Below are positions 9,795 to 21,788 of a stretch of 35,151 nt of DNA, piece by piece. Position 1 is the first letter of the stretch. Each line of letters opens with the position of its first letter. This stretch comes from Burkholderiales bacterium (lineage in GTDB: Bacteria; Pseudomonadota; Gammaproteobacteria; Burkholderiales; Burkholderiaceae_C): assembly GCA_947464185.1 (NCBI GenBank), contig CANHVY010000038.1, forward strand, positions 1-35,151, read 5' to 3'. A program made the position numbers and the translations under genes. The notes beneath the pieces are model-generated. The model did no database searches. It was not told the origin of the DNA and saw nothing but the letters and a program-made list of their open reading frames with translations.

Positions 9795-10550
9795 TCAATC
9801 CACCTGCGGCAGGGTGATCCAGCCCTTGCCCGCAGCCTGGACGCGGATCGATCCGTCGAACACCGCCTCCAGCGCACGGTGCAACGAGGGGTCGTCGCGC
9901 AGACCCTGCGCCACCGCGCGCCCGTCCCGCAGCACCAGCAAGCGGTCGGCCTGCAGCGCCAGGTTCAGGTCATGCAGGACGCTGACCACCACCTGATGGC
10001 GCGCCAGGGTGCGGCACAGGCGCACCAGCGCCACCTGATGAGGCGGGTCCAGATGCGCGGTGGGCTCGTCCAGCAACAGCACGGGGGCCTGCACCGCCAG
10101 GGCGCGGGCCAGCAGTACCCGCTGGCGCTCACCACCGCTCAACTCCGACAGGGGACGATGCGCCCAATCCTGGCACTCAGTGGCGCGCATCGCGGCCTCC
10201 ACGGCGGCTTCGTCCTGCGGCCGAGGGGCACCGACCAGGCCCAGGTGCGGGATGCGACCGAGCATCACGACGTCCCGCGCACTCAGGTCGGAGACCGACT
10301 CCGTGGACTGCGCCATCCAGGCGATACGCTGTCCACGTTCCCTCACGGGCCACTCGGCCAAGGTGCGGCCCTCCAGCCGGACACCCCCGGCTTCGAGGGC
10401 CAACAAGCCGGCCAAGGCGCGCAGCAGGGTGGACTTGCCGGCGCCGTTCGGTCCGACCACAGCTGTCCATCCCAGCGGGAATTCGGCGTCCACCCCCCGC
10501 AGCACGGGGCGGCGGCCCAGCCTGACCTGCAACGCGCGGGCCTCGATCAC
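9795..10550 (-). CDS. btuD: Vitamin B12 ABC transporter ATPase BtuD
   Basis: A 251-residue ATPase of the iron-siderophore/haem/B12 class. Walker A is GPNGAGKST (about 34-42), the signature LSGGERQRVLLARAL, Walker B LLLDEPTAHLD, and the H-loop VSVLHDLNLAL. It would bind the BtuC-type permease encoded just upstream, whose stop it overlaps by four bases. The B12 rather than siderophore assignment rests on context: the operon begins with a cobalamin riboswitch and a BtuB-like receptor. It is the last gene of the operon and converges on the peptide ABC operon. Confidence 0.88.
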   Translation of the reverse strand: MIEARALQVRLGRRPVLRGVDAEFPLGWTAVVGPNGAGKSTLLRALAGLLALEAGGVRLEGRTLAEWPVRERGQRIAWMAQSTESVSDLSARDVVMLGRIPHLGLVGAPRPQDEAAVEAAMRATECQDWAHRPLSELSGGERQRVLLARALAVQAPVLLLDEPTAHLDPPHQVALVRLCRTLARHQVVVSVLHDLNLALQADRLLVLRDGRAVAQGLRDDPSLHRALEAVFDGSIRVQAAGKGWITLPQVD

Positions 10551-11584
10551 GACCGGCCTCCCCTGCGCTGCAACAGGCGCAGCAGGTAGCCCCCACCGAT
10601 CACCGCCGTCAGCACACCCACCGGCAGTTCCTGGGGTGCTGCCACCGTGCGCGCCACCAGATCAGCCACCAGCAACAGCACTCCGCCCGTGGCAGCACTG
10701 GCCACCAGCACCACGCCATGTGAAGCGGTCACGCTGCGGCGCACGATGTGGGGCGCCACCAGCCCCACAAAAGCCACCAGCCCCGCCTGTGACACGGCCA
10801 AGCCCGTGGCCAGGGCCAGCAGGCCGACAAAGACCAGCCGCAGACGCCCCAGATCCAGGCCCAGGCTCAGAGCACCGTCATCGCCCAGGGCCAGGGCGTC
10901 GAGCACCCTGGCGATGCGCCATGCCAGGGGCAGCGCCACCAGCAACCCCGCCGCCAGCCAGCCCACGCTGGCCCACCCCAGGTAGGCCGTGCTGCCCAGC
11001 AGGAACCCCTGGCGGGCGCGCAAGGCCTCAGGAAAGGCCGAGGTCAGCAGGTCGCCCACCGCCATCAGCATCACCCCCACCACCACGCCGGCCAAAAGCA
11101 GACGGGGCGTGTGGCGCGCCCCGCGGGCGAGCGACAGCGTGAGCGCCATCCCCAACAGCGCCCCGGCAAAAGCGGCCACGACGATGCCCACATCGGCCAA
11201 CACATGCACGGAACCGGACACCGCCGTGTCCACGCCGGAAGAGCCCTGGGCCGACACCATCGAGGTGGCTGCCAGCACCGCCACCACCGCCACTGACGAG
11301 CCAGCAGCGGTGCCCAGCAGATAAGGGTCCGTAAGCGGGTTGCGGAACAGGCCCTGGGCGATGGCGCCGGCCAGGCCCAGCAAGGCCCCCACCAGCCCGG
11401 CGCCCAGCGTGCGCGGCAGGCGGATCTCGAACAAGATGGTGCGCGACCCTTCATCAGAGCCCCATCCCTGCGGCCAGGCAAACCCCTCGCTGCCAGCCGC
11501 GAGCCCCGCAGCCGTTGCCATGACCCACAGCAAGGCCAGCACCCAGGCTCCCAGGCGGCGGTTGCGGCGCTCGAACTCCGGCAT
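10547..11584 (-). CDS. btuC: Vitamin B12 ABC transporter permease BtuC (FecCD family)
   Basis: A 345-residue inner-membrane permease with about ten hydrophobic helices. FecCD-family hallmarks are RLPRTLGAGLVGALLGLAGA near the N-terminus, the NPLTDPYLLGTAAGSSVAV segment, and the C-terminal FVGLVAPHIVRRSV coupling region that contacts the ATPase. It moves cobalamin from the periplasmic binding protein to the cytoplasm. It starts at the ATG eight bases after the btuF stop and overlaps btuD by four bases. Operon context gives the substrate; from sequence alone it could equally be a haem or siderophore permease. Confidence 0.88.
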   Translation of the reverse strand: MPEFERRNRRLGAWVLALLWVMATAAGLAAGSEGFAWPQGWGSDEGSRTILFEIRLPRTLGAGLVGALLGLAGAIAQGLFRNPLTDPYLLGTAAGSSVAVVAVLAATSMVSAQGSSGVDTAVSGSVHVLADVGIVVAAFAGALLGMALTLSLARGARHTPRLLLAGVVVGVMLMAVGDLLTSAFPEALRARQGFLLGSTAYLGWASVGWLAAGLLVALPLAWRIARVLDALALGDDGALSLGLDLGRLRLVFVGLLALATGLAVSQAGLVAFVGLVAPHIVRRSVTASHGVVLVASAATGGVLLLVADLVARTVAAPQELPVGVLTAVIGGGYLLRLLQRRGGRS

Positions 11585-11592
11585 GGTGAGGC

Positions 11593-12540
11593 TCAGTTTC
11601 TGGGAAGGGCGACGCCGCTCGTGGGCGCAGCGGGTGCCGTCGAGGTGAGCGGCGGCAACCCGGCCAGACAGGCCGCCATCGCCCGCGCGGCCTCGCCCAT
11701 GCGCGGCCCGGGGCGGATCAGCAGTTCGTAGGTGGCCTCGTCAAAGGCGCAGACCTGCCCGCCGCGAAGCGCCGGCAAGCGGCCCCAGCCGGGTCGGCTG
11801 ACCATCTGCACGGCATTGCGCCGCGCGGCGAGGATCACCTCCGGCTGCGCCTGGACCACGAACTCCGGGCTGAGGCGGGGAAAGGCGCCCAGAGCGGCCG
11901 GCGCAATGTTGCGCAGATGCAGGCGCTGCAGCGTCTGCCCGACGAAAGAGGCCTCGCCCGCGGCATACGGCGTGGCGTCTGTCTCGAAGTAGACCCGCCG
12001 ACCGCGCAGAGCCTGGGGCACCTGCGCCGCCGCCGCCGCGATGTCGGCCTCCACGGCCTGCCAGGCGCTCTGCGCCGCCTGCTCAGCGCCGAACAACTGC
12101 CCCAAGCGCTGCAACGTGGCGCGCACCTGTTCATGTCGGTCGGAGTCGAAGCGAAGCACCTTCAGGCCGAGGGACTCCAGACGCGCCAAGGCGCGGGTGG
12201 ACGATGCCGCCAGCACGACATCGGGGCGCAGTGCCACGATGCGCTCGACCACCGCATCGTCCAGCCCGCCCAGCTTGGGCAGCGCCACCACGCGCGCCGG
12301 CCAGTTGGAGTAGCGGTCCGTGCCGACAAGCCTGTCACAAGCCCCCACCGCGCAGACCGCTTCCGTGAGGCTGGGCAGCAAGGTGACCACGCGTTGCGGC
12401 GGTGTGTCGAAGCGGTGCTCGACGCCGCGGTCGTCACGCACAGTGGCCTGCTGTGCGAAGAGGGCACCACATGCCCCCCACAGCGCCAGGCCCAGGGCCC
12501 GACGCCGAAGGCGTACTCCAAGGTCAGAACGACCCGGCAT
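11593..12540 (-). CDS. btuF: Cobalamin periplasmic binding protein BtuF
   Basis: A 315-residue cluster A-III binding protein. A basic N-terminus and hydrophobic stretch end at about residue 30 (ALFAQ), consistent with a signal peptide. The mature part has RVVTLLPSLTEAVCAVGACD and VGTDRYSNWPARVVALPKLGG, both typical of BtuF/HemT-type proteins, plus ALRPDVVLAASS. It should hold B12 in the periplasm and pass it to BtuC. Its 5' end overlaps the btuB 3' end by 17 bases, pointing to translational coupling. The C-terminal tail after the fold is Pro/Ala/Thr-rich. Confidence 0.88.
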   Translation of the reverse strand: MPGRSDLGVRLRRRALGLALWGACGALFAQQATVRDDRGVEHRFDTPPQRVVTLLPSLTEAVCAVGACDRLVGTDRYSNWPARVVALPKLGGLDDAVVERIVALRPDVVLAASSTRALARLESLGLKVLRFDSDRHEQVRATLQRLGQLFGAEQAAQSAWQAVEADIAAAAAQVPQALRGRRVYFETDATPYAAGEASFVGQTLQRLHLRNIAPAALGAFPRLSPEFVVQAQPEVILAARRNAVQMVSRPGWGRLPALRGGQVCAFDEATYELLIRPGPRMGEAARAMAACLAGLPPLTSTAPAAPTSGVALPRN

Positions 12541-14437
12541 GCCGCAGCACCAGCCAGGCCTGCCGGCCCAGCCCCTGGTAGTCGCGCACCGGCTGCAAGT
12601 CGCGGTCGGTGGCGTTGAGCAGCTTGGTCTGCAGCGTCCAGTGCCGGTTCAGCCGCCACTGCGCGGACAGGTCCAGGGTGGTTTCAGACGCCAGCATCAC
12701 GCCACCATCTGGACGGGCCCCCAGATGCAGCAGGTGGGCGCCCCAGGTCCAGTTGCCCTGGCGCCATTCGGCGCTCCCGTGCGACTGGTGCGTCGCACGC
12801 CGGTTCAGCCGCTGGCCGGTGGAATCGTCCTTGGCATCGACGAACTCCAGACGGGCCTTGAGCCCGAGCGCGCCGAGCTGGTGCTGAGCCGCGAGCGAGG
12901 CACCCTGCAGCGTGGCCCGGGCGATGTTGCGGGCGCAGCCATAGGCATAAGCCGGGTCCGCCGGGCACAGCGCGGCGTCGGCCTCGTAGCCGATCAAGTC
13001 GCTCACGCGGTTGCGGTAGACCGTCAGCGCGGCCGACGAGGCCCCGCCGCGCCAGTCCAGCCCGGCCTCCACGCTGCGCCCGCGCTCCGGGCGCAGCGTG
13101 GCCACGCCGTAGCCCGGGTAGTACAGGTCGTTGAAGCTGGGCACGCGGAACGTGGTGCCGGCCAGCGCACGCAGCCGCCAGCCGCCCGTCAATCCGCGCG
13201 TGAGGCCGGCGCGCCCAGTGGTGACCAGGCCCACGTCCGACGGGTCGTCGCGACGCAGATCGGCCTGCCAGGACCAGCCGCCCTGGCGGCCGGCCAGCGC
13301 CAGCACGGCGGCCATGCTCTTGCGCTGCGGGTCGACGGCAAAGCCGCTGGCCTGCGCCGACTCGTCCAGTCGCTCCAGCGCCACGGTGGCGTCCAGCCCC
13401 GTCCCCAGCCGGTGGTTTACCTGCAGCGACTGCTGCTGGCGCACCGTCTTGAAGCGGTCGATCACCTGCCCGCCCGAGCGCAGGTCGTCCACGCTGTGTG
13501 ATGCGCGCGCCAATACGCTGAGGCCAGGGCGGATCGCGCCTTGCCAATCGAGGGCGGCCACGTCGGTGGACAGGCGGTTGCGGAAGTCGCCGCTGTTGTC
13601 GGGGGCGTAGGTCGGCGGCAGGTATTCGCTGCCGTCGTACTGGGCGTCCAGGCGCGAGCGCATCAGCACCAAGCCGATGCGGTGGCCGGGCGCGAGCGCC
13701 AGCCCCACGCGGGCCTGGGCGCTGTCCAGCGCATAGCCATCGGCGTCGGGGTGGTGGTTGCCAAAGCGGTCGTTCGGGCGAACAGCCGAGACACCCCGGC
13801 TGCGCTCATGCCCAGCCGAGACCGTCAGGTCCCACGGGCCGGTGCGGCCGCCCACGGTAAGCGAGGCTTCCCGGCTGCCGTAGCCGCCCGCCGCCACCGC
13901 AGCCTCCAGACCCGGACGCTGCGGCGCCTGGCGCGTGAAGACCTGCACCACGCCGCCCACCGCGTCTGCGCCATACAGGCTGGAGGCCGGGCCGCGTAGC
14001 ACCTCGACGCGCTCCACCTGCGCCAGGCTCAGGCCGTCGATCTGCGCAAATCCCAGCGTGGCCGAACCGATGCGCACGCCGTCCACCAGAACGATGGTGT
14101 TGACCGCCGCCGCGCCGCGCAGCAGCGCACCCGTGCTCTGGCCGGGTCCGCCGTTGCGCGACAACTGCACGCCCGCCTCGCGCCGCAGCAGGTCGGCCAG
14201 TGAATCAGCGGTCGAAGCCTCGATGTCGGCGCGCTCGATCACCACCACATCGGCGGCCAGCAGGTCCTGCGTCATCGGCAGCCGGGTGCCGGTGACGACC
14301 AGGCGCGCATCTGGCGCGAAGGTTCCCACTGAGCGCGTCGACTGGGCATGGGACAGGCCTGAAGCCACAACACCCACGGCAGACAAGATCAGGCACGCAC
14401 GGCGGTGCCCATGACAGGAGAAAGAAGGAAGACTCAT
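12524..14437 (-). CDS. btuB: TonB-dependent vitamin B12 receptor BtuB
   Basis: A 637-residue outer-membrane receptor. The start at 14437 is preceded by TGGAG nine bases away. A signal peptide ends near SHAQS, and a TonB-box-like segment DARLVVTGTR follows. Next come the plug domain (ADIEASTADSLADLLRREAG; VLVDGVRIGSATLGFAQID; VERVEVLRGPASSLYGADAV) and a long beta-barrel ending in a terminal Phe, as outer-membrane proteins do. The gene is first in the btuBFCD operon and is preceded by a cobalamin riboswitch, which is the main reason to call it BtuB rather than another TonB-dependent receptor. Outer-membrane uptake needs TonB-ExbB-ExbD, not encoded in this window. Confidence 0.9.
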   Translation of the reverse strand: MSLPSFSCHGHRRACLILSAVGVVASGLSHAQSTRSVGTFAPDARLVVTGTRLPMTQDLLAADVVVIERADIEASTADSLADLLRREAGVQLSRNGGPGQSTGALLRGAAAVNTIVLVDGVRIGSATLGFAQIDGLSLAQVERVEVLRGPASSLYGADAVGGVVQVFTRQAPQRPGLEAAVAAGGYGSREASLTVGGRTGPWDLTVSAGHERSRGVSAVRPNDRFGNHHPDADGYALDSAQARVGLALAPGHRIGLVLMRSRLDAQYDGSEYLPPTYAPDNSGDFRNRLSTDVAALDWQGAIRPGLSVLARASHSVDDLRSGGQVIDRFKTVRQQQSLQVNHRLGTGLDATVALERLDESAQASGFAVDPQRKSMAAVLALAGRQGGWSWQADLRRDDPSDVGLVTTGRAGLTRGLTGGWRLRALAGTTFRVPSFNDLYYPGYGVATLRPERGRSVEAGLDWRGGASSAALTVYRNRVSDLIGYEADAALCPADPAYAYGCARNIARATLQGASLAAQHQLGALGLKARLEFVDAKDDSTGQRLNRRATHQSHGSAEWRQGNWTWGAHLLHLGARPDGGVMLASETTLDLSAQWRLNRHWTLQTKLLNATDRDLQPVRDYQGLGRQAWLVLRHAGSF

Positions 14438-14451
14438 CGCGAAACACTCCA

Positions 14452-14470
14452 GCCGCACACCCCGTGCAGC
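14452..14470 (-). promoter_or_regulatory. Hairpin abutting the btuB ribosome binding site (candidate riboswitch expression platform)
   Basis: On the minus strand GCTGCAC-ggggt-GTGCGGC forms a 7-bp stem (one G-U pair) that ends one base from the TGGAG Shine-Dalgarno of btuB (14446-14451 region). No U-tract follows the aptamer, so control by blocking ribosome entry is more likely than transcription termination. Which alternative pairing the ligand favours cannot be decided by eye. Confidence 0.35.
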
Positions 14471-14589
14471 CCAGGTTGACACCTGGCCGAAGTTGCCAAA
14501 GCTGGTCGTGCCGGCGTGCCTGCGGTCGCGGCACCGGCCGCGCAACGCCTCCCACGCCAGACACCGCCCTCCGCGACGTCAGCCACCCG

Positions 14590-16696
<2,107 letters not shown>

Positions 16697-16711
16697 GTGG
16701 AAGCAGCAGGC

Positions 16712-17569
16712 ATGAAGCTGTGCGGCTTCGAGGTCGGCATCGACCGTCCCTTCTTCCTCATCGCCGGCACCTGCTCCATCGAGGGGCTGGACATGTCGCT
16801 GGAGGTCGCCGGCCGCTTGAAGGAAGCCTGCACCCCGCTGGGCATCCCGCTCATCTACAAGGGCTCGTTCGACAAGGCCAACCGGTCGTCGGGCGCCAGC
16901 AAGCGCGGCGTTGGCCTGGACGCCGGGCTGAAGATCCTGGACGAAGTGCGCCGCCAAACCGGCCTGCCCGTCATCACCGATGTGCACGACGAGGCGCAGG
17001 TGGCTGAGGTGGCCAGCGTGGTCGATGTGCTGCAGACGCCCGCCTTCCTGTGCCGGCAGACCGACTTCATCCGCGCCGTGGCGCAGTCCGGCAAACCGGT
17101 GAACATCAAGAAGGGCCAGTTCCTGGCGCCCTGGGACATGTTGAACGTCATCGACAAGGCACGCTCGGCCGCGCGTGAGGCGGGCCTGTCGGAAGATCGC
17201 TTTCTGGCCTGCGAGCGCGGCGTGAGCTTCGGCTACAACAACCTGGTGGCCGACATGAGCAGCCTGGCCGAGATGCGCAAGTCTGGTGCGCCGGTGGTGT
17301 TCGATGTCACCCACTCGGTGCAGAAGCCCGGCGGCCTGGGCGCCAGCAGCGGCGGCGCGCGTGAGATGGTGCCGGTGCTGGCCCGGGCGGGCGTCGGCGC
17401 CGGTGTGGCCGGCCTGTTCATGGAAACCCACCCGCGGCCGGCCGAGGCCTGGTCGGACGGGCCCAACGCCGTGCCCTTGAAGCACATGCCGGCCCTGCTC
17501 GCGCAACTGGTGGCCCTGGACCGTGTGGTCAAGTCCCAAGCGCTGCTGGAAGACGACTTCGCCAGCTGA
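16712..17569 (+). CDS. kdsA: 3-deoxy-8-phosphooctulonate synthase KdsA
   Basis: A 285-residue enzyme that condenses phosphoenolpyruvate with arabinose 5-phosphate to KDO-8-phosphate for lipopolysaccharide. Family motifs are [61 protein letters not shown] and [12 protein letters not shown]. The segment [12 protein letters not shown] has Cys21 where the E. coli enzyme has Asn, which marks the metal-dependent subclass. The start at 16712 is preferred over the frame start at 16697 because it matches the family N-terminus and has GGAAG upstream. It sits between pyrG and eno. Confidence 0.97.
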   Translation: MKLCGFEVGIDRPFFLIAGTCSIEGLDMSLEVAGRLKEACTPLGIPLIYKGSFDKANRSSGASKRGVGLDAGLKILDEVRRQTGLPVITDVHDEAQVAEVASVVDVLQTPAFLCRQTDFIRAVAQSGKPVNIKKGQFLAPWDMLNVIDKARSAAREAGLSEDRFLACERGVSFGYNNLVADMSSLAEMRKSGAPVVFDVTHSVQKPGGLGASSGGAREMVPVLARAGVGAGVAGLFMETHPRPAEAWSDGPNAVPLKHMPALLAQLVALDRVVKSQALLEDDFAS

Positions 17570-18910
<1,341 letters not shown>

Positions 18911-18945
18911 GGGCCATGTCGGCGCGCCAAGGCTCTGGCCCACCA

Positions 18946-18960
18946 CCCGGTTCAACCGGG
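18946..18960 (+). terminator. Small hairpin between eno and ftsB
   Basis: CCCGGT-tca-ACCGGG is a perfect 6-bp stem 36 bases after the eno stop, followed by a G-run rather than T's. A separate 10-bp palindrome GGCACGTGCC lies at 18976-18985. These could reduce read-through from the highly expressed eno into ftsB or process the message; no intrinsic terminator is present. Confidence 0.3.
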
Positions 18961-19005
18961 CGGGGGGACAGTCTCGGCACGTGCCGGGGGGCCTGAAGGG
19001 ACACC

Positions 19006-19281
19006 GTGCGCTGGGTCACCATCGCCCTGGCCGTTCTCCTGCTGTTGGTACAGGCCGACCTGTGGCTGGGCCGGGGCAGCCTGCCCCAGGTGTGGAAACT
19101 TCAGCGCGACCTGGCGGGTCAGCAGCAGACCAACGAGCGTGCGCGGGAGCGCAATGCCCGCGTCACGGCCGAAGTCACGGACCTCAAGGAAGGCCTGGAG
19201 ATGGTGGAAGACAAGGCCCGCAGCGAACTCGGCATGCTCAAGCCCGACGAAGTTCTGGTGCAGGTTTCCCGGCAGCGGTGA
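19006..19281 (+). CDS. ftsB: Cell division protein FtsB
   Basis: A 91-residue bitopic membrane protein of the divisome, which with FtsL and FtsQ forms the complex that activates septal peptidoglycan synthesis by FtsWI. It has a short cytoplasmic start (MRWVT), one membrane helix (IALAVLLLLVQADLWLG), a predicted periplasmic coiled coil (VWKLQRDLAGQQQTNERARE) and the conserved FtsB end ELGMLKPDEVLVQV. The start codon is GTG. Location directly after eno is the usual place for ftsB, which supports the call. Confidence 0.93.
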   Translation: MRWVTIALAVLLLLVQADLWLGRGSLPQVWKLQRDLAGQQQTNERARERNARVTAEVTDLKEGLEMVEDKARSELGMLKPDEVLVQVSRQR

Positions 19282-19284
19282 TCC

Positions 19285-19304
19285 GGCCACCCGCGCGGGT
19301 GGCC
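19285..19304. terminator. Palindromic hairpin after ftsB
   Basis: A perfect 20-base palindrome, GGCCACCCGC joined to its reverse complement, starts three bases after the ftsB stop. It can fold into a strong GC stem but lacks a T-run. A further short stem CCTTC-cagc-GAAGG (about 19355-19368) lies close to the convergent hslO stop. Together they probably end or stabilise both transcripts. Confidence 0.45.
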
Positions 19305-19372
19305 GATAGCCACCAGCCTGACGGCTCGCCGGCATGAGCTCCGGTGGAGGCCGTCCTTCCAGCGAAGGCCGA

Positions 19373-20350
19373 TCAATTCACGGCGTCCGATCCCGGAGGA
19401 TGATCCGCCGGGGCGGTGAAGAGTTCTCCCACGTCCACCGCATCGAAGCGGTACTGCTGGCCGCAAAACTCGCACCCCACCTCGACATCACCCCGTTCGG
19501 CAACGATGGAGTCCACCTCCGGGCGGCCCAGTGACCTCAACATGCCCCCCACGCGCTGGCGCGAGCAGGTGCAGGCGAAGCGTGGCACCTGGGGCTCGAA
19601 GCGCAGCACCTTCTCTTCCCAGAACAGACGGCGCAGCACGGTGTCGGCGTCCAGGCCCAGCAGTTCCTCCCGGGTCAGCGTGGCCGCCAGGTGGGCGATG
19701 CGGTTGAAGCCCTCGCTCAAGCCGATATCGTCCTCGTTGCGCCGGCCCGCGCGGCCCTCCAGGTTGGCCTCGCCCTGCACGGGCAGGCGCTGGATCAGCA
19801 AGCCCGCCGCCATGTCATCGTTGGCGGCCAGCACCAGCCGGGTGTCCAGTTGCTCGCTTTGCAGCATGTAATGCTCCAGCACCTCGCTCAGGGCCTGAAG
19901 CGGCTCGCGGTGATCGCCGTGCAGGGGAACGACCCCTTGGTAGGGTTGCTGGCCGGGCAGGCGGTCCTGCGGGTCCAGCGTGATGGCGCAGCGCCCCTGG
20001 CCGTGGACGTTCAGCAAGGCCTCCAGGCGGGCGCCGTCGGGCACTTCGCCCTTCACCGTGGCGGTCACCCTGAACCCCAGGTCCGGCCGGGCCTCGGCCA
20101 CCGCCAGTTTCACCGGGCCATCGCCCTGCATCTGCAGGATCAGCGACCCGTTGAACTTGATGTTGGCCTGCATCAGCACGCTGGCGGCCGCCATCTCCCC
20201 CAGCAGGCTGCGCACGGGCGCCGGATACGCCCCCTGGCCGCCCTGGGCCGGATCGCGCCGCGCCAGCAGTTCGCGCCAGCTGCCCGTCAGGCGCACCAGC
20301 ATGCCGCGCACCGGCAAGCCGTCGAAGAGAAACTTGTGAAGTTCACCCAT
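19373..20350 (-). CDS. hslO: Redox-regulated chaperone Hsp33
   Basis: A 325-residue holdase chaperone that is activated by oxidation. The N-terminal substrate-binding fold begins HKFLFDGLPVRGMLVRL. The C-terminal zinc switch has CxC (Cys260, Cys262) and CxxC (Cys293, Cys296), the four cysteines that release zinc and form disulphides under oxidative stress. The ATG at 20350 has GAGGG five bases upstream. An in-frame GTG at 20362 would add four residues and overlap the upstream stop. It follows the gamma-carbonic-anhydrase-like gene closely and is probably in one operon with it. Confidence 0.95.
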   Translation of the reverse strand: MGELHKFLFDGLPVRGMLVRLTGSWRELLARRDPAQGGQGAYPAPVRSLLGEMAAASVLMQANIKFNGSLILQMQGDGPVKLAVAEARPDLGFRVTATVKGEVPDGARLEALLNVHGQGRCAITLDPQDRLPGQQPYQGVVPLHGDHREPLQALSEVLEHYMLQSEQLDTRLVLAANDDMAAGLLIQRLPVQGEANLEGRAGRRNEDDIGLSEGFNRIAHLAATLTREELLGLDADTVLRRLFWEEKVLRFEPQVPRFACTCSRQRVGGMLRSLGRPEVDSIVAERGDVEVGCEFCGQQYRFDAVDVGELFTAPADHPPGSDAVN

Positions 20351-20358
20351 GCCAGCCC

Positions 20359-20889
20359 TCACGCCCCCTCCACGCGGCGCAGGCCGTCACGGTGCCGGGC
20401 CGCATTGGCCACGTAGTTCGCCGCGCTCTGCTTCAGGCGCTGGGCCTGGTCGGCCGTCAGCTCGCGCACCACCTTGGCGGGCGAGCCCATGATCAGCGAG
20501 TTGTCTGGAAATTCCTTGCCCTCGGTGACGAGCGATCCGGCGCCCACCAGGCAGTTGCGGCCGATGCGCGCGCCGTTGAGCACCACGGCCTGGATGCCGA
20601 TGAGCGAACCGTCGCCGACGGTGCAACCGTGCAGCATGACCTGATGCCCGACCGTGACGCCCTGGCCCAGCGTCAGCGGAAACCCGTGGTCGGTGTGCAG
20701 CACGCTGCCGTCCTGCACGTTGCTGCCCTGGCCGATGACGATGGGCTCGTTGTCGCCACGGATCACCGCCCCGTACCAGATACTGGCACCGGCCTCGAGG
20801 CTGACGTTGCCGATGACCGTGGCGTTCTCGGCCACCCAGGCTGTTTCGTGGACCACGGGAACAGTGTCGTGCAACGCGTAGACGGCCAT
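20359..20889 (-). CDS. Gamma-carbonic-anhydrase-like hexapeptide-repeat protein (YrdA/PaaY type)
   Basis: A 176-residue left-handed beta-helix protein with hexapeptide repeats ([21 protein letters not shown] and onward). Potential metal ligands His65, His82 and His87 lie in SVLHTD and [10 protein letters not shown], as in gamma-class carbonic anhydrases and E. coli YrdA. Such proteins form trimers with metal at the subunit interfaces. Many lack measurable carbonic anhydrase activity, and PaaY relatives act as thioesterases, so the reaction is open. It starts at the ATG at 20889, is divergent from the DUF455 gene and lies just upstream of hslO. Confidence 0.9.
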   Translation of the reverse strand: MAVYALHDTVPVVHETAWVAENATVIGNVSLEAGASIWYGAVIRGDNEPIVIGQGSNVQDGSVLHTDHGFPLTLGQGVTVGHQVMLHGCTVGDGSLIGIQAVVLNGARIGRNCLVGAGSLVTEGKEFPDNSLIMGSPAKVVRELTADQAQRLKQSAANYVANAARHRDGLRRVEGA

Positions 20890-20955
20890 GGAAACCTTGC
20901 AGCTTGGACAAAACGGATGGAAGATCAGGGCTTGTTGAACCGCTTGATTCTAGGG

Positions 20956-21747
20956 ATGGACCTGCGCTGCCTGGCCCTCGACGCCCTGACCGAACCCGAC
21001 CCCACCCGCAAGGCGGCCTCGGTGGAGGCCGGCTGGGCGCTGGCCTTGGCCGGCTGTGACGCCGATGCGGGCCTGGAACTCACCGCCCGCCTGACGCTGC
21101 CGGGCCGGCCCGAGCGGCCGCACCTGGTCGACCCGGCCTCCGTGCCCCGGCGCAGCCCCTTCACAGCCGAGGGACGGGCCGCCCTGCTGCACGCTGTGGC
21201 CCACATCGAGTTCAACGCCATCAACCTGGCACTGGATGCCGTCTGGCGGTATGCGGACATGCCGCAGGCGTTCTACCGCGACTGGTGGTTGGTGGCCGCC
21301 GACGAGGCTCGCCACTTCAACTTGCTGCGGTCCCATCTGCAGTCGCTGGGCCATGACTATGGCGACTTCGACGCCCACGACGGCCTGTGGAGCATGGCAG
21401 AAAAGACCGCTGAGGACATCGTCGCGCGCATGGCGCTGGTGCCGCGCACCCTGGAGGCGCGCGGTCTGGACGCCACCCCGCCGATGCAGGCGCGCCTGGC
21501 GCGCGCGGGCGATCACCGTGCGGTGGAGATCCTGGGCGTGATCCTGCACGACGAGGTCCAGCACGTGGCCATTGGCAACCGCTGGTACCGCTGGTTGTGT
21601 GAAGAACACGGGCTGGACCCACAGGCGCACTACCCGGTCCTGGCACAGCGCTATGGCGCACCGCGCCTGAAGGGCCCGTTCAACCTGGAAGCCCGCAGCC
21701 GAGCCGGCTTCACGGATCAGGAACTGTCAACGCTGCCGACCGATTGA
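20956..21747 (+). CDS. DUF455 family ferritin-like protein
   Basis: A 263-residue protein of the DUF455 (COG2833) family. It shows a four-helix, ferritin-like iron site pattern: HIEFNAINLALDAVWRY, DEARHFNLLRSHL and HDEVQHVAIGNRWY supply spaced Glu/His residues consistent with a di-iron centre (inference from the ExxH motifs). No biochemical role is established that I know of. The start at 20956 gives the family N-terminus (MDLRCLALDALTEPDP); an in-frame ATG at 20917 would add 13 residues, and neither has a clear Shine-Dalgarno. It is divergent from the gamma-CA-like gene and convergent with xerD. Confidence 0.85.
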   Translation: MDLRCLALDALTEPDPTRKAASVEAGWALALAGCDADAGLELTARLTLPGRPERPHLVDPASVPRRSPFTAEGRAALLHAVAHIEFNAINLALDAVWRYADMPQAFYRDWWLVAADEARHFNLLRSHLQSLGHDYGDFDAHDGLWSMAEKTAEDIVARMALVPRTLEARGLDATPPMQARLARAGDHRAVEILGVILHDEVQHVAIGNRWYRWLCEEHGLDPQAHYPVLAQRYGAPRLKGPFNLEARSRAGFTDQELSTLPTD

Positions 21748-21788
21748 GTCCAGGCAGCGCCCCGAAAGCCATCGCAGCGGCGCCCCGT

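Noticed and set aside
12524..14437. TonB-dependent receptor and FecCD-type ABC genes as a siderophore or haem system
   Set aside because: The cobalamin riboswitch directly upstream favours vitamin B12.
14438..14545. A longer BtuB start at 14545
   Set aside because: The added residues are not a signal peptide and lack a ribosome binding site, while 14437 has both.
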